Source: a virus. From it: a DNA stretch of 64,000 nucleotides. Under the pieces are notes generated by a model that did no database searches, had not been told where the DNA came from, and saw only the letters and a list, made by a program, of their open reading frames with translations. This document shows positions 56,491 to 63,944 of the stretch, piece by piece (the stretch's first letter is position 1; every line of letters begins with the position of its first letter). The translations under genes and the position numbers were made by a program. Location: the IMG/VR virus record IMGVR_UViG_3300022188_000229, positions 1 to 64,000 of that record, one strand, 5' to 3'.

Positions 56491-57612
56491 ATGTTTTCAG
56501 GAAGATACCCACAGAAAGAAAGAAAAGCTAAATTATTCCCATTTGGATTACCTACAGCGAAGAAAGTAAGTGTCATTGATGATCCAAACAATTTTTTGGC
56601 GGGAAAAGAGAAGTTTAAAGAATTATTGGTAACCAATAATGTTTGTAGTAAAGAATATCTTGTAGCTATTAGAGATCAGAAGAACTTTGATGGTTCTTTG
56701 AAGGGAATTTTTAGTATGCATGTTGATGAGTTTCCTCTCACTAGATTGAGGTCAGATGGTATCTATAATAGAACTGTTAAAGGTACAACTAAAGAGAAAG
56801 TTAAAAAAGGGTTCGATACCTTTGGGGGTTTTGAACTTAACTCAGCAATTTTTGTAGACGTAGACTCTATAGATGCTTATGGTACTTTTGAGATAATTGA
56901 TGGTCAAAATAGACAGGCTGTAGCAGTAGAAGAAGGTTACACTACTGTTCCAGTTATATTCTATAAGTTCTACGCAGAAAAAGCTAAGCATGAGTTCTAT
57001 GAGATGTTGAATCTATGTAAGTCCTCTGTTAATAAGAAAGGAGAAATCCATCTTAAGGCAATTCAGGGATTTGCTGGTCCTAGATTAGCTTATAGAGCGT
57101 ACAAGAATGAAAATTATATTCATCTGTTTCATAAAATTGAACTAGAGAAGTACATAGACATTGATACACGTGAAGTGTTATCTGGTCCGACAAGTATTGG
57201 TGGAATTACAATTACTTACCCACAGTTCTGTCACGCAGTTAATGCGGCTGTTTTTCTAAAGAGTGAAGAGAGCAAAGAAAAAACTGTTGGGTCGTTTAAT
57301 TATAGAATATCTACCACACCGGAGGAAGAGATTCTTGAGAAAGTAAATGACATGATGGGCATGTATGTGGAATGTTTAGACTATAAAACTGATAGTATCT
57401 TGAGGGCATTCTTTTCCTTTTATGTTAAGTTGCACAAGCAACACCCTGAGGTGTTCATGAGAGCTAAAGAACTTGAGAGAGTTAAAAAGCAGCTCATGAG
57501 TATAGACCGTAAAGATATTTTATCTATAAAAGGACGTGATAGTAGAAAAGAAGTACGTAAATTGTACGAAAGTGCTTATAATTTTAGAAGACAAAAAAAC
57601 ATATTAGTGTAA
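56491..57612 (+). CDS. ParB/DGQHR-like protein
   Basis: The 373-residue protein has MHVDEFPLTRLRSDGIYNR and TFEIIDGQNRQAVAVEEGYT followed by VPVIFYKFY, the ParB/Srx-fold 'i.DGq.R' signature of DGQHR (DndB-like) proteins. Such proteins regulate DNA phosphorothioation or bind DNA/NTP; the phage function is unknown. The C-terminal half is helical (KEEILEKVNDMMGMY; KELERVKKQLMSIDRKD). AAGGAGAAGTAT ribosome site. Confidence 0.6.
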   Translation: MFSGRYPQKERKAKLFPFGLPTAKKVSVIDDPNNFLAGKEKFKELLVTNNVCSKEYLVAIRDQKNFDGSLKGIFSMHVDEFPLTRLRSDGIYNRTVKGTTKEKVKKGFDTFGGFELNSAIFVDVDSIDAYGTFEIIDGQNRQAVAVEEGYTTVPVIFYKFYAEKAKHEFYEMLNLCKSSVNKKGEIHLKAIQGFAGPRLAYRAYKNENYIHLFHKIELEKYIDIDTREVLSGPTSIGGITITYPQFCHAVNAAVFLKSEESKEKTVGSFNYRISTTPEEEILEKVNDMMGMYVECLDYKTDSILRAFFSFYVKLHKQHPEVFMRAKELERVKKQLMSIDRKDILSIKGRDSRKEVRKLYESAYNFRRQKNILV

Positions 57613-57622
57613 AGGAGTATTA

Positions 57623-58012
57623 ATGATAGACTTTGAGAGTGCTTTGTATAGGGTAGTTTTTGATATAAGTAATAGTGCTCAAAAAGTAGTATGGGAGTCT
57701 GAATGGGGTCTACAGTTGGTAGACCCCATCAAACCTAGAAGTAAAAAATGGATTTATTTAATAGAGACCAACGAGTTACACCGTATAAAGATCGGAGTAA
57801 CTCGCTTCTCTAAATCTAGGTCAAGCTCTGTTGGAAACACTGTTGCTGATATAAGTGTGTTTAAACTAATACTACTTAATGAGAATTTAATTTCTGAAGA
57901 TGATCTACATTATTTGTTTAAAAAATATAATTATAAAGGGGAATTTCATTATAAAGAATGGCCATTAGAGTATTTTATTGATACTTTAAATAAAAAGTTC
58001 TTGACAAACTAA
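57623..58012 (+). CDS. T5orf172 / GIY-YIG-like domain protein
   Basis: In the 129-residue protein, KKWIYLIETNELHRIKIGVTRFSK holds the Y-I...IG pair of this GIY-YIG relative. SRSSSVGN, SEDDLHYLFKKYNYKGEFHY (E and terminal G-E-F) complete the T5orf172 pattern. It may nick DNA or be a homing-nuclease relative. A promoter overlaps its stop. Confidence 0.65.
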   Translation: MIDFESALYRVVFDISNSAQKVVWESEWGLQLVDPIKPRSKKWIYLIETNELHRIKIGVTRFSKSRSSSVGNTVADISVFKLILLNENLISEDDLHYLFKKYNYKGEFHYKEWPLEYFIDTLNKKFLTN

Positions 58013-58028
58013 AAATAGTACATATATT
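58001..58028 (+). promoter_or_regulatory. Sigma-70-like phage promoter overlapping a stop codon
   Basis: TTGACA 58001-58006, 16-nt spacer, TATATT 58023-58028. The -35 lies inside the last codons of the T5orf172 gene (stop ends at 58012). Confidence 0.75.
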
Positions 58029-58058
58029 ATGTAAACAATTTAATCAGATAGGAGAATT

Positions 58059-58736
58059 ATGATGAATAAAACAGAGAGAACAGCGTTACTAAAGAGATCT
58101 AAATCACAGAGGTTAGTGAGAGCTAATGCAAGTAAAACCAAACAGCTTTGGTTCGATGAGAAACCAGAAGACTTTTACCTAAGGTGTCATGCAGATCTGA
58201 CATCTCAGTCTTATGGTATTAGGATTCAGGAGTATATTAGAAATAAAGCGGGGCTTAAACAGGTAGCTTCTTCTAAAGACCAAGGAGACTATGAGAATAA
58301 ATATGAGGTATTCATAGAGAATAAGATTAATTATAAATCAGTAGATGGTAAGTACCTGTTTCTGCAGATCAGGCCTTGGCAGAGAGTGGGCCACTTCTTT
58401 ATAACAATTGATCCTGACAACAACTATACCGCTGATTATTTTTACTTAACCTTTGAACAGATACACGCTGAGCTCAGACAGTTAGGTACATATTGTCATG
58501 GTACTAAGAAAAGTATTAAGAATGAGAGACGTATGTACTCTATTAGATTTAATGAAGGCTCTGAGGCACATACTAGATGGTTGGCTAAGTATAAGCTTCC
58601 TTCTTATGAGGCAGCTATTACTAAACTTAAGACTGTTAAAAGAAAGTTTGTTTTCCTTAACACTGAGTTGAATAAACTAGCTCCGACCATTCTTTTTGGT
58701 AAAAAAGGAAAAAATAACTTGACAAACAAAAGATAG
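58059..58736 (+). CDS. Putative PD-(D/E)XK restriction-endonuclease-like protein
   Basis: In the 225-residue protein, SSKDQGDYENKYEVFIENKI shows G-D ... E-N-K, matching the D-(x)-ExK catalytic layout, followed by FLQIRPWQRVGHFF and FYLTFEQIHAELRQLG then YCHGTKKSIKNERR. The order recalls type II-like restriction enzymes, but I cannot show DNA specificity. It may be a phage nuclease against host DNA or a recombination enzyme. Its last 18 nt overlap the next promoter. Confidence 0.45.
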   Translation: MMNKTERTALLKRSKSQRLVRANASKTKQLWFDEKPEDFYLRCHADLTSQSYGIRIQEYIRNKAGLKQVASSKDQGDYENKYEVFIENKINYKSVDGKYLFLQIRPWQRVGHFFITIDPDNNYTADYFYLTFEQIHAELRQLGTYCHGTKKSIKNERRMYSIRFNEGSEAHTRWLAKYKLPSYEAAITKLKTVKRKFVFLNTELNKLAPTILFGKKGKNNLTNKR

Positions 58737-58746
58737 TGACTATATT
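58719..58746 (+). promoter_or_regulatory. Sigma-70-like phage promoter overlapping a stop codon
   Basis: TTGACA 58719-58724, 16-nt spacer, TATATT 58741-58746. It overlaps the end of the 58059 gene and defines the start of the next gene as ATG 58778 rather than ATG 58736. Confidence 0.8.
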
Positions 58747-58777
58747 ATATGACATGAAGGAAAAGGAGAAAGAAAAT

Positions 58778-59704
58778 ATGAGTGATACAAAAGAAACAAG
58801 AATTAAAGATGCATTATACCAACCGCTAACGGTAGATTCACGAAAAGGAAGAGGCGGAACTTACGATTATGTTAAATGGCAAGCGGTAGCGGATAGAATG
58901 AATGATGTTTTTGGTATGAATTGGAGTAGTAGTGTGGAATCCCAGGAAATCATTGGTGATATAGTTATAGTAAGAGTAAGTGTGTGTGCCAAAGATCCCA
59001 TCAGTGGACAGGAATTTTGTCAGGAGGGTTATGGGGGGTCTCAAATGAGATCATCAGATGAAGCTGGCTCAGCACATAAAGGTGCTTATTCTAAAGCATT
59101 AAAAGATGCTTGTAAAAAATGGGGTGTGGGTCTTCATTTGGAAGAGAGTGGGGAATCAAATTTTTCTAGTAAGCCAAGTGGCTTTTCAGGGCATGAGACA
59201 GCTATTCCTGCACCAAGTGCACCTCTGGTACCAATGACTAGTACGGCCTCACCCCCAGCATATACTATGCCTACACAGCAGGTAGTGGAAACACCTCTAC
59301 CTACTACACCGCCGCCAGCAGAGACATTACAACAAGAGACACCTGCCCCAGTTTCAGCACCGGCTCCTGTAGATAATGTAGTACCTATGGCTCCGCCGGC
59401 ACCAGCACCTAATACGCCTCCGGCACCAGCACCATCTCCAGCTCCTGCACCAAGTGCTACACCTGCACCGGTAACAGTAGCTAATGATGCTACGGCATCT
59501 CCTGATGCGCCTGGTACTATTAATAATGTACAGGAAATGGCAATTAAGAATCTTGCCAGATTAAGTGGGATCGAAGATCCAGCTCAGCTTTTAACTGACC
59601 TTATTAATAAAGCAGACACTGGATTAACACGACAGGTTACAAATTTAAGTGACCTTAGCTACACCGAGGCAGTGAACGTAATAAAAGCTGCTAAAAATTT
59701 ATAA
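58778..59704 (+). CDS. Rad52-like single-strand annealing protein with Pro/Ala linker
   Basis: 308 residues. N-terminal 130 residues: GGTYDYVKWQAVADRMNDVF and GMNWSSSVESQEIIGDIVIV, EGYGGSQMRSSDEAGSAHKG and DACKKWGVGLHLEE, the Rad52/22 core. About 100 residues of Pro/Ala/Thr-rich linker follow (PAPAPNTPPAPAPSPAPAPS), then a helical C-terminal domain (NNVQEMAIKNLARLSG). It anneals complementary single strands, in parallel with RecA. Start ATG 58778 follows AAAAGGAGAAAG; the upstream ATG at 58736 lies within the promoter. Confidence 0.83.
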   Translation: MSDTKETRIKDALYQPLTVDSRKGRGGTYDYVKWQAVADRMNDVFGMNWSSSVESQEIIGDIVIVRVSVCAKDPISGQEFCQEGYGGSQMRSSDEAGSAHKGAYSKALKDACKKWGVGLHLEESGESNFSSKPSGFSGHETAIPAPSAPLVPMTSTASPPAYTMPTQQVVETPLPTTPPPAETLQQETPAPVSAPAPVDNVVPMAPPAPAPNTPPAPAPSPAPAPSATPAPVTVANDATASPDAPGTINNVQEMAIKNLARLSGIEDPAQLLTDLINKADTGLTRQVTNLSDLSYTEAVNVIKAAKNL

Positions 59705-59715
59705 TAGGAGATAAT

Positions 59716-61662
59716 ATGTCAAAGAATAACCATACAGTACATCCAGAACTTATTAAGACAGTTGACTATGAGATTTTAGTACTAGGGCTTCCTAAGAAGG
59801 ACTTAGAAGATTTACTGACACATTTTGTGGCAGAAAGGGGTAAGATTTCAAGGAGTTTGTACGAAGATTTTCTAATTGCTAACTGTATTGCTAATCTAAA
59901 TCAGTTTATGGCCCACATTAATACAGCGACTATATCTGGAGAAATTGATTTATTAAAGTTACGCCAAGAGATTACTGAGGTAGTATTAACTCATAACCCA
60001 TTACTCCATCCTGAAAAGATAGTTATTAACAGGAACCAGGTATTAAAGCTTCTTGTTGGTAAGATTAATGATGACGCTGATGGTATTCTACTTAATGAAA
60101 ATATTTATTGGAACAAGTCTTACTATGATACTGAGGGGAATTATAAACCAATTTCTTTACAAGATAACTCTAAGAATCATATGGAAAAACCCCCTACTAA
60201 AAAGACTGAGTCTCCGAAAGGGGATACAGGTAAGAAAGATATTTCAGAGTTAGAGTGGAAGCCTGTACAGGTCTGGTGGACAAGATTAAATGAGTACGTT
60301 GTCGTTAAACAATACTCTTTAGAGAACATTGATCATATATTGAGGCAGCGTTACTTTCATAATAGCACCAGCTTTAATACATACATAGTGTCTAATTGTA
60401 TCGTAGATGTAGAAGATATTTATGCGCTTATCGATGGCATGGGAGCTAATGTTGATCCTAATAAAGTAATTAGGGAACTATTTGCCTTGTGTGAGGGTGC
60501 TAACGAGGGGTTAAATTTTACTAGAGCTAAAGAACTTCAAGAACCTGAAGAAGGTGGAGATGACAGTTCTAAACTTCGTACTAATTCTCCGGCACAGAGG
60601 GCTTATACTAAGGGCTATGGGAAGAAGAAATCGCAGAAGAAGATGCCTACGTTTAAAGATGTACCTAAAGCAGACCTATTAAAACTTTCTGATAACATGA
60701 AAGTAGCTTTGGTTGGGCAGGATGAAGCAGTAGATAAATTAGGTGAAGCTATTAAGAGAGCAAGTGTAGGACTGAAAGACCCTATTAAACCTATTGGATC
60801 GTTTCTTTTTGCAGGAAGGACTGGCTGTGGCAAGACTCTTGCAAGTAAAGTACTCGCTGATGAACTTATTAGGACTAGAAAGAATAGAATAGTGATCGAT
60901 TGTTCTGAGTACACGAATGATCATGAGTATGCTAAATTGATAGGGGCACCAGCAGGATACATTGGTCATGATGATGGTGGAGTGTTAACTAACGCCGTTG
61001 CAGAAACACCTTTTGCAGTTGTAGTGTTTGATGAAATTGAAAAAGCCAGTTCTAAGGTATATGATTTACTACTACAGGTTCTTGATGAAGGACGTTTAAC
61101 TGATGGTAAGGGGCGTGCAGTATCCTTTAGAGATACAATCATTGTGCTTACCTCTAATATTGGTGTCCAAGAAGTAGACGCAGTGACAAAGACTATTGGT
61201 TTTGGAGATGTCGCTATTCTTACTGAAGATAAAAAAAGAGGCGCACTCAATAAAGCATTAAAGAAAAAATTTAAACCTGAGTTCCTAAATAGAATTGATT
61301 CTGTAGTACATTTTAAGGACCTATCTGACGAGGACTATATGAAAATTATAGACATTGAATTGTATAAGCTCGGAGATAACCTGAAATCCAATGACACAGA
61401 GTATAAAGATGTTACATTGAACTTTGATAAGAAGATAAGAAAATTGATCTTTAAAGAGGGAGTAGATGAAAAGTTTGGTGCAAGACCTATTAAGAGAGCT
61501 ATAGAACAAAACATCTCTTCTGAGGTCGCCGGTCTTCTTCTTGAAGGTAATTTTTCTCCTTATGTAACCATTAGTGTATCAGAGAAAGCAGGTAAGGTAG
61601 TACTTACAACTAAAGACAAAGAGAAAGAACAGGAGATTAATCTTCTTGTTAATACAAAATAA
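59716..61662 (+). CDS. ClpA/ClpB-type AAA+ ATPase with duplicated N-terminal module
   Basis: Residues about 310-648 of 648 are one Clp D2-type module: LVGQDEAVDKLGEAIKRA, FLFAGRTGCGKTLASKVLAD (Walker A about 367-375), APAGYIGHDDGGVLTNAV, VVVFDEIEKASSKVYDLLLQ (Walker B), VLTSNIG (sensor 1), FLNRIDSVVHF and KFGARPIKRAIE (sensor 2). N-terminal half holds two similar helical segments: YEDFLIANCIANLNQFMAHI and FNTYIVSNCIVDVEDIYALI. It lacks the Clp N and D1 domains. Likely a phage unfoldase, with substrate choice by the duplicated modules; no ClpP is seen. Confidence 0.85.
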   Translation: MSKNNHTVHPELIKTVDYEILVLGLPKKDLEDLLTHFVAERGKISRSLYEDFLIANCIANLNQFMAHINTATISGEIDLLKLRQEITEVVLTHNPLLHPEKIVINRNQVLKLLVGKINDDADGILLNENIYWNKSYYDTEGNYKPISLQDNSKNHMEKPPTKKTESPKGDTGKKDISELEWKPVQVWWTRLNEYVVVKQYSLENIDHILRQRYFHNSTSFNTYIVSNCIVDVEDIYALIDGMGANVDPNKVIRELFALCEGANEGLNFTRAKELQEPEEGGDDSSKLRTNSPAQRAYTKGYGKKKSQKKMPTFKDVPKADLLKLSDNMKVALVGQDEAVDKLGEAIKRASVGLKDPIKPIGSFLFAGRTGCGKTLASKVLADELIRTRKNRIVIDCSEYTNDHEYAKLIGAPAGYIGHDDGGVLTNAVAETPFAVVVFDEIEKASSKVYDLLLQVLDEGRLTDGKGRAVSFRDTIIVLTSNIGVQEVDAVTKTIGFGDVAILTEDKKRGALNKALKKKFKPEFLNRIDSVVHFKDLSDEDYMKIIDIELYKLGDNLKSNDTEYKDVTLNFDKKIRKLIFKEGVDEKFGARPIKRAIEQNISSEVAGLLLEGNFSPYVTISVSEKAGKVVLTTKDKEKEQEINLLVNTK

Positions 61663-61674
61663 AGAGGAACTATA

Positions 61675-62160
61675 ATGTCATTAAGACGAACTACATATGA
61701 TGTTGGTGCAATGTTGGGGGCTTTTAGGGTCCCCTACAATGTGACCAGTGTAATAAAAAATATTACTACACAGTATGTTATTGAAGATTTTGGTGTAGTG
61801 ATAAGTGTAATTAATCCTGGCGACTACGGGATGATTAATGAGCGTTTAGATACAGTATTAAAGGGATATAGAAAGTTATTTATCTCTAGTAATGATAATT
61901 TAAACGATAAACGTTATGAGATAATTTGGTCCCTCATGAGATCAGGTTATATGAAATGGTTGAGGTATACATACCCGGCACAATTCGTTAATATAGTGGA
62001 CACAGATAATTTAGGCGGACGTATAATAGATGAACGTATAGCTGTATGGGGCAATGCCCCTAAGTATAGATATCTAGTAGCAGATAATATAGAAGCAAAG
62101 AGCGCAGGGTTTAGGCAGTTACTTAGCCGTGACCCCTCATTCTTTGACTACATGCCTTAA
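61675..62160 (+). CDS. Hypothetical phage protein, unknown function
   Basis: The 161-residue protein has RRTTYDVGAMLGAFRVPYN, MINERLDTVLKGYRKLFISS and YMKWLRYTYPAQFVNI. No known motif or membrane segment. 12 nt after the ClpA-like gene and followed by a small zinc-ribbon gene in the same operon; could be a packaging or adaptor protein. Confidence 0.5.
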   Translation: MSLRRTTYDVGAMLGAFRVPYNVTSVIKNITTQYVIEDFGVVISVINPGDYGMINERLDTVLKGYRKLFISSNDNLNDKRYEIIWSLMRSGYMKWLRYTYPAQFVNIVDTDNLGGRIIDERIAVWGNAPKYRYLVADNIEAKSAGFRQLLSRDPSFFDYMP

Positions 62161-62170
62161 GGAGGTTAAA

Positions 62171-62347
62171 ATGTTTACAACTAATGGAAGGGCTGGCAAA
62201 AGAGCCAGTAAAGAAAGAGCTAGCGTTAAAGGGAAAGAGTTTTCTTGTACTGCGTGTGGCGCAAGAAAACGTGTAGCTAATGTAGAGTTTGGAGAAGAGA
62301 TAGTGTGCGAGTGCGGCAAACCCATGGTGGAGAGTTATGAAGAGTAA
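62171..62347 (+). CDS. 58-residue zinc-ribbon protein
   Basis: Start ATG 62171 directly behind AAGGAGGTTAAA. Encodes a basic leader (RAGKRASKERASVKGKE) and a zinc ribbon with SCTACGARKR and VCECGKP. 11-nt overlap with the next gene. Unknown role. Confidence 0.65.
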   Translation: MFTTNGRAGKRASKERASVKGKEFSCTACGARKRVANVEFGEEIVCECGKPMVESYEE

Positions 62348-62699
62348 GTTCTTTTCTGGTGTATCTTCTAAGATAATAGCTTGGGCTACAGTGTTGGCAA
62401 CAATAGTTGCTATTGTTACTGCGATGGCTATGTTTGATGATAGATATGCTAGAGCTGAAGATTCAAAGGAAACACACGAAGAGATAATAGAATCTATAAA
62501 ATTAATGAACATTAACATGAAGATAAATGGACTACAGAGCCAAAGGATCATGTTGAAAATGAATAAAAGAGATTTAATGTTAAAACAAGCAGAAAACCCT
62601 GAAGATCCTACTATTAGATGTCTATTAGAAGATGCTAATGAAGATATGGCTACTATTAATAGACGCATAGGTGATTTAGAGAATGAGCAACTTAGATAA
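62337..62699 (+). CDS. Membrane-anchored coiled-coil protein
   Basis: The 120-residue protein has an N-terminal transmembrane segment (IIAWATVLATIVAIVTAMAM, about 13-32) followed by a helical, charged coiled coil with EDSKETHEEIIESIKLMN and MKINGLQSQRIMLK. The layout is spanin-like (inner-membrane spanin) or a generic holin partner, but no lysis gene is adjacent. Start overlaps the zinc-ribbon gene. Confidence 0.5.
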   Translation: MKSKFFSGVSSKIIAWATVLATIVAIVTAMAMFDDRYARAEDSKETHEEIIESIKLMNINMKINGLQSQRIMLKMNKRDLMLKQAENPEDPTIRCLLEDANEDMATINRRIGDLENEQLR

Positions 62700-62713
62700 A
62701 GGAGCACCGAACT

Positions 62714-63460
62714 ATGGTAGAAGAGACCACTAACGGAGTAACTAATGGGGATGTGAAAACGGAAGAACCTTCTCTTGTTAGATTATTGGATACAACTTAT
62801 CCATTACTAGCTAGATTTAGAGAGCTGTGTCCTGGTACGTATAAACATTCTCAAGCACTGGCTTCGATGATTGAAGGTGTTAGTTTAGCACTAGGGTTAG
62901 ATACAGATCTACTAAAATTAGCAGCTACATATCATGATATAGGTAAGACCTTTAATCCTAAGTATTTTACAGAGAATCAGATGGAAGATGAAGACACTCA
63001 TGAAGGCTTAGACCCAAAAATTAGTTATGAGATTATAACTAGACATGTGTCAGATAGTGTTATTATTCTATTAAATGATAGTAATTTTCCACGTAAGGTT
63101 ATTGAGATTATTAGTCAACACCACGGTAAGAATGTACTAAAATATTTCTTTAAGAAATCTGGAAAAGATGTTGAGGATTTTTTTAGATATAAGACCACTA
63201 AACCCACTTGCATAGAGTCAGCTATTCTAATGATTTGTGATGCTGTTGAAGCTACAAGCAGGTCCCAGGTACAGGCGGGTAAGTTTGATCCTAGCAAAGT
63301 AATTGAAAGTACAATTAATGGTTTAATAAATGATGGGCAGCTAGATGAAGTTTACATGAGGCTGGGTGATCTAAAGAAAGTTAAAGTAGCTTTAGGTAAA
63401 GAACTTGAAGGTACTTATCAGAAACGAGTAGATTATGAAGAGGTAGAGGTGAGTAAATGA
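62714..63460 (+). CDS. HD-domain phosphohydrolase, PgpH (c-di-AMP phosphodiesterase)-like
   Basis: 248 residues. H45 in KHSQALASMIEGV, H74-D75 in ATYHDIGKTF, H111 in ITRHVSDSVI, H136-H137-G in SQHHGKN and D176 in MICDAVEATSRS form the metal-binding set of the 7TM-HD (PgpH/YqfF) family; the FFRYKTTKPTCIESAILM run is characteristic. The membrane parts of PgpH are missing. In bacteria the family hydrolyses cyclic di-AMP. A phage copy could lower a host second messenger or CBASS signal. AAGGAGCACCGAACT ribosome site. Confidence 0.8.
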   Translation: MVEETTNGVTNGDVKTEEPSLVRLLDTTYPLLARFRELCPGTYKHSQALASMIEGVSLALGLDTDLLKLAATYHDIGKTFNPKYFTENQMEDEDTHEGLDPKISYEIITRHVSDSVIILLNDSNFPRKVIEIISQHHGKNVLKYFFKKSGKDVEDFFRYKTTKPTCIESAILMICDAVEATSRSQVQAGKFDPSKVIESTINGLINDGQLDEVYMRLGDLKKVKVALGKELEGTYQKRVDYEEVEVSK

Positions 63461-63918
63461 CAGAGGCTGATGGAGTAATAATACTTGTAGTTGCTGTAGT
63501 GATCTGTATGTTTGGTCTTATATTTGGTGTTCTTAGCCTTCTAAAGCATTTAAAGTTACGTCGTGAGTATGATAATTTATTTGTTTATAATGAAAACCTA
63601 ATGGAAAAATTTAATAAGACTATTCACCAGAAAAAAAGTTCTGAAGTACGGCTTGGAAAGATAGGAGAGAACCTAGCTCCTTTTACTAAGTGCTGGCCTT
63701 GGGACCCTAATGATTTTAGATTTCTTGGTTCACCCATAGATGGTATGCAGTTCACAGAGGAAATGATTTATTTAGTAGAGATAAAGACCGGCAAGAGTCG
63801 GCTAAGTAAAAAGCAAGCTCGTTGTAGAGAGCTAGTAAAAGCAGGTAAAGTAGCATTTGTTTCATGCCGTATAGGTGAAGATGAGATAGAGATAAAAGAG
63901 ACTAATTTTTTAAAGTAA
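63457..63918 (+). CDS. Membrane-anchored Holliday-junction-resolvase-like endonuclease
   Basis: 153 residues. Transmembrane helix at 7-29 (VIILVVAVVICMFGLIFGVL). The soluble part has RLGKIGENLAPFT, WDPNDFRFLGSPIDGMQF and YLVEIKTGKSRLSKKQ: E71, D95 and E108-x-K110 are the nuclease residues of the archaeal-HJR-related family (Endonuc_Holl). Second putative resolvase of the phage after the RuvC-like one. Overlaps the HD gene by 4 nt. Confidence 0.8.
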   Translation: MTEADGVIILVVAVVICMFGLIFGVLSLLKHLKLRREYDNLFVYNENLMEKFNKTIHQKKSSEVRLGKIGENLAPFTKCWPWDPNDFRFLGSPIDGMQFTEEMIYLVEIKTGKSRLSKKQARCRELVKAGKVAFVSCRIGEDEIEIKETNFLK

Positions 63919-63944
63919 CCTCAATATAGATAAGGAGAATTATT

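Noticed and set aside
58736-58777. Longer start for the Rad52-like gene (ATG 58736)
   Set aside because: This ATG lies between the -35 and -10 of the promoter at 58719, so it is not transcribed from it; ATG 58778 has a proper ribosome site.
62337-62699. Inner-membrane spanin of a lysis cassette
   Set aside because: Topology fits, but there is no outer spanin, holin or endolysin next to it.
62123-62707. Minus-strand open frame of 194 residues
   Set aside because: Lies fully opposite well-supported + strand genes (zinc ribbon, coiled coil) that have ribosome sites; its own start has none and the protein shows no motif.
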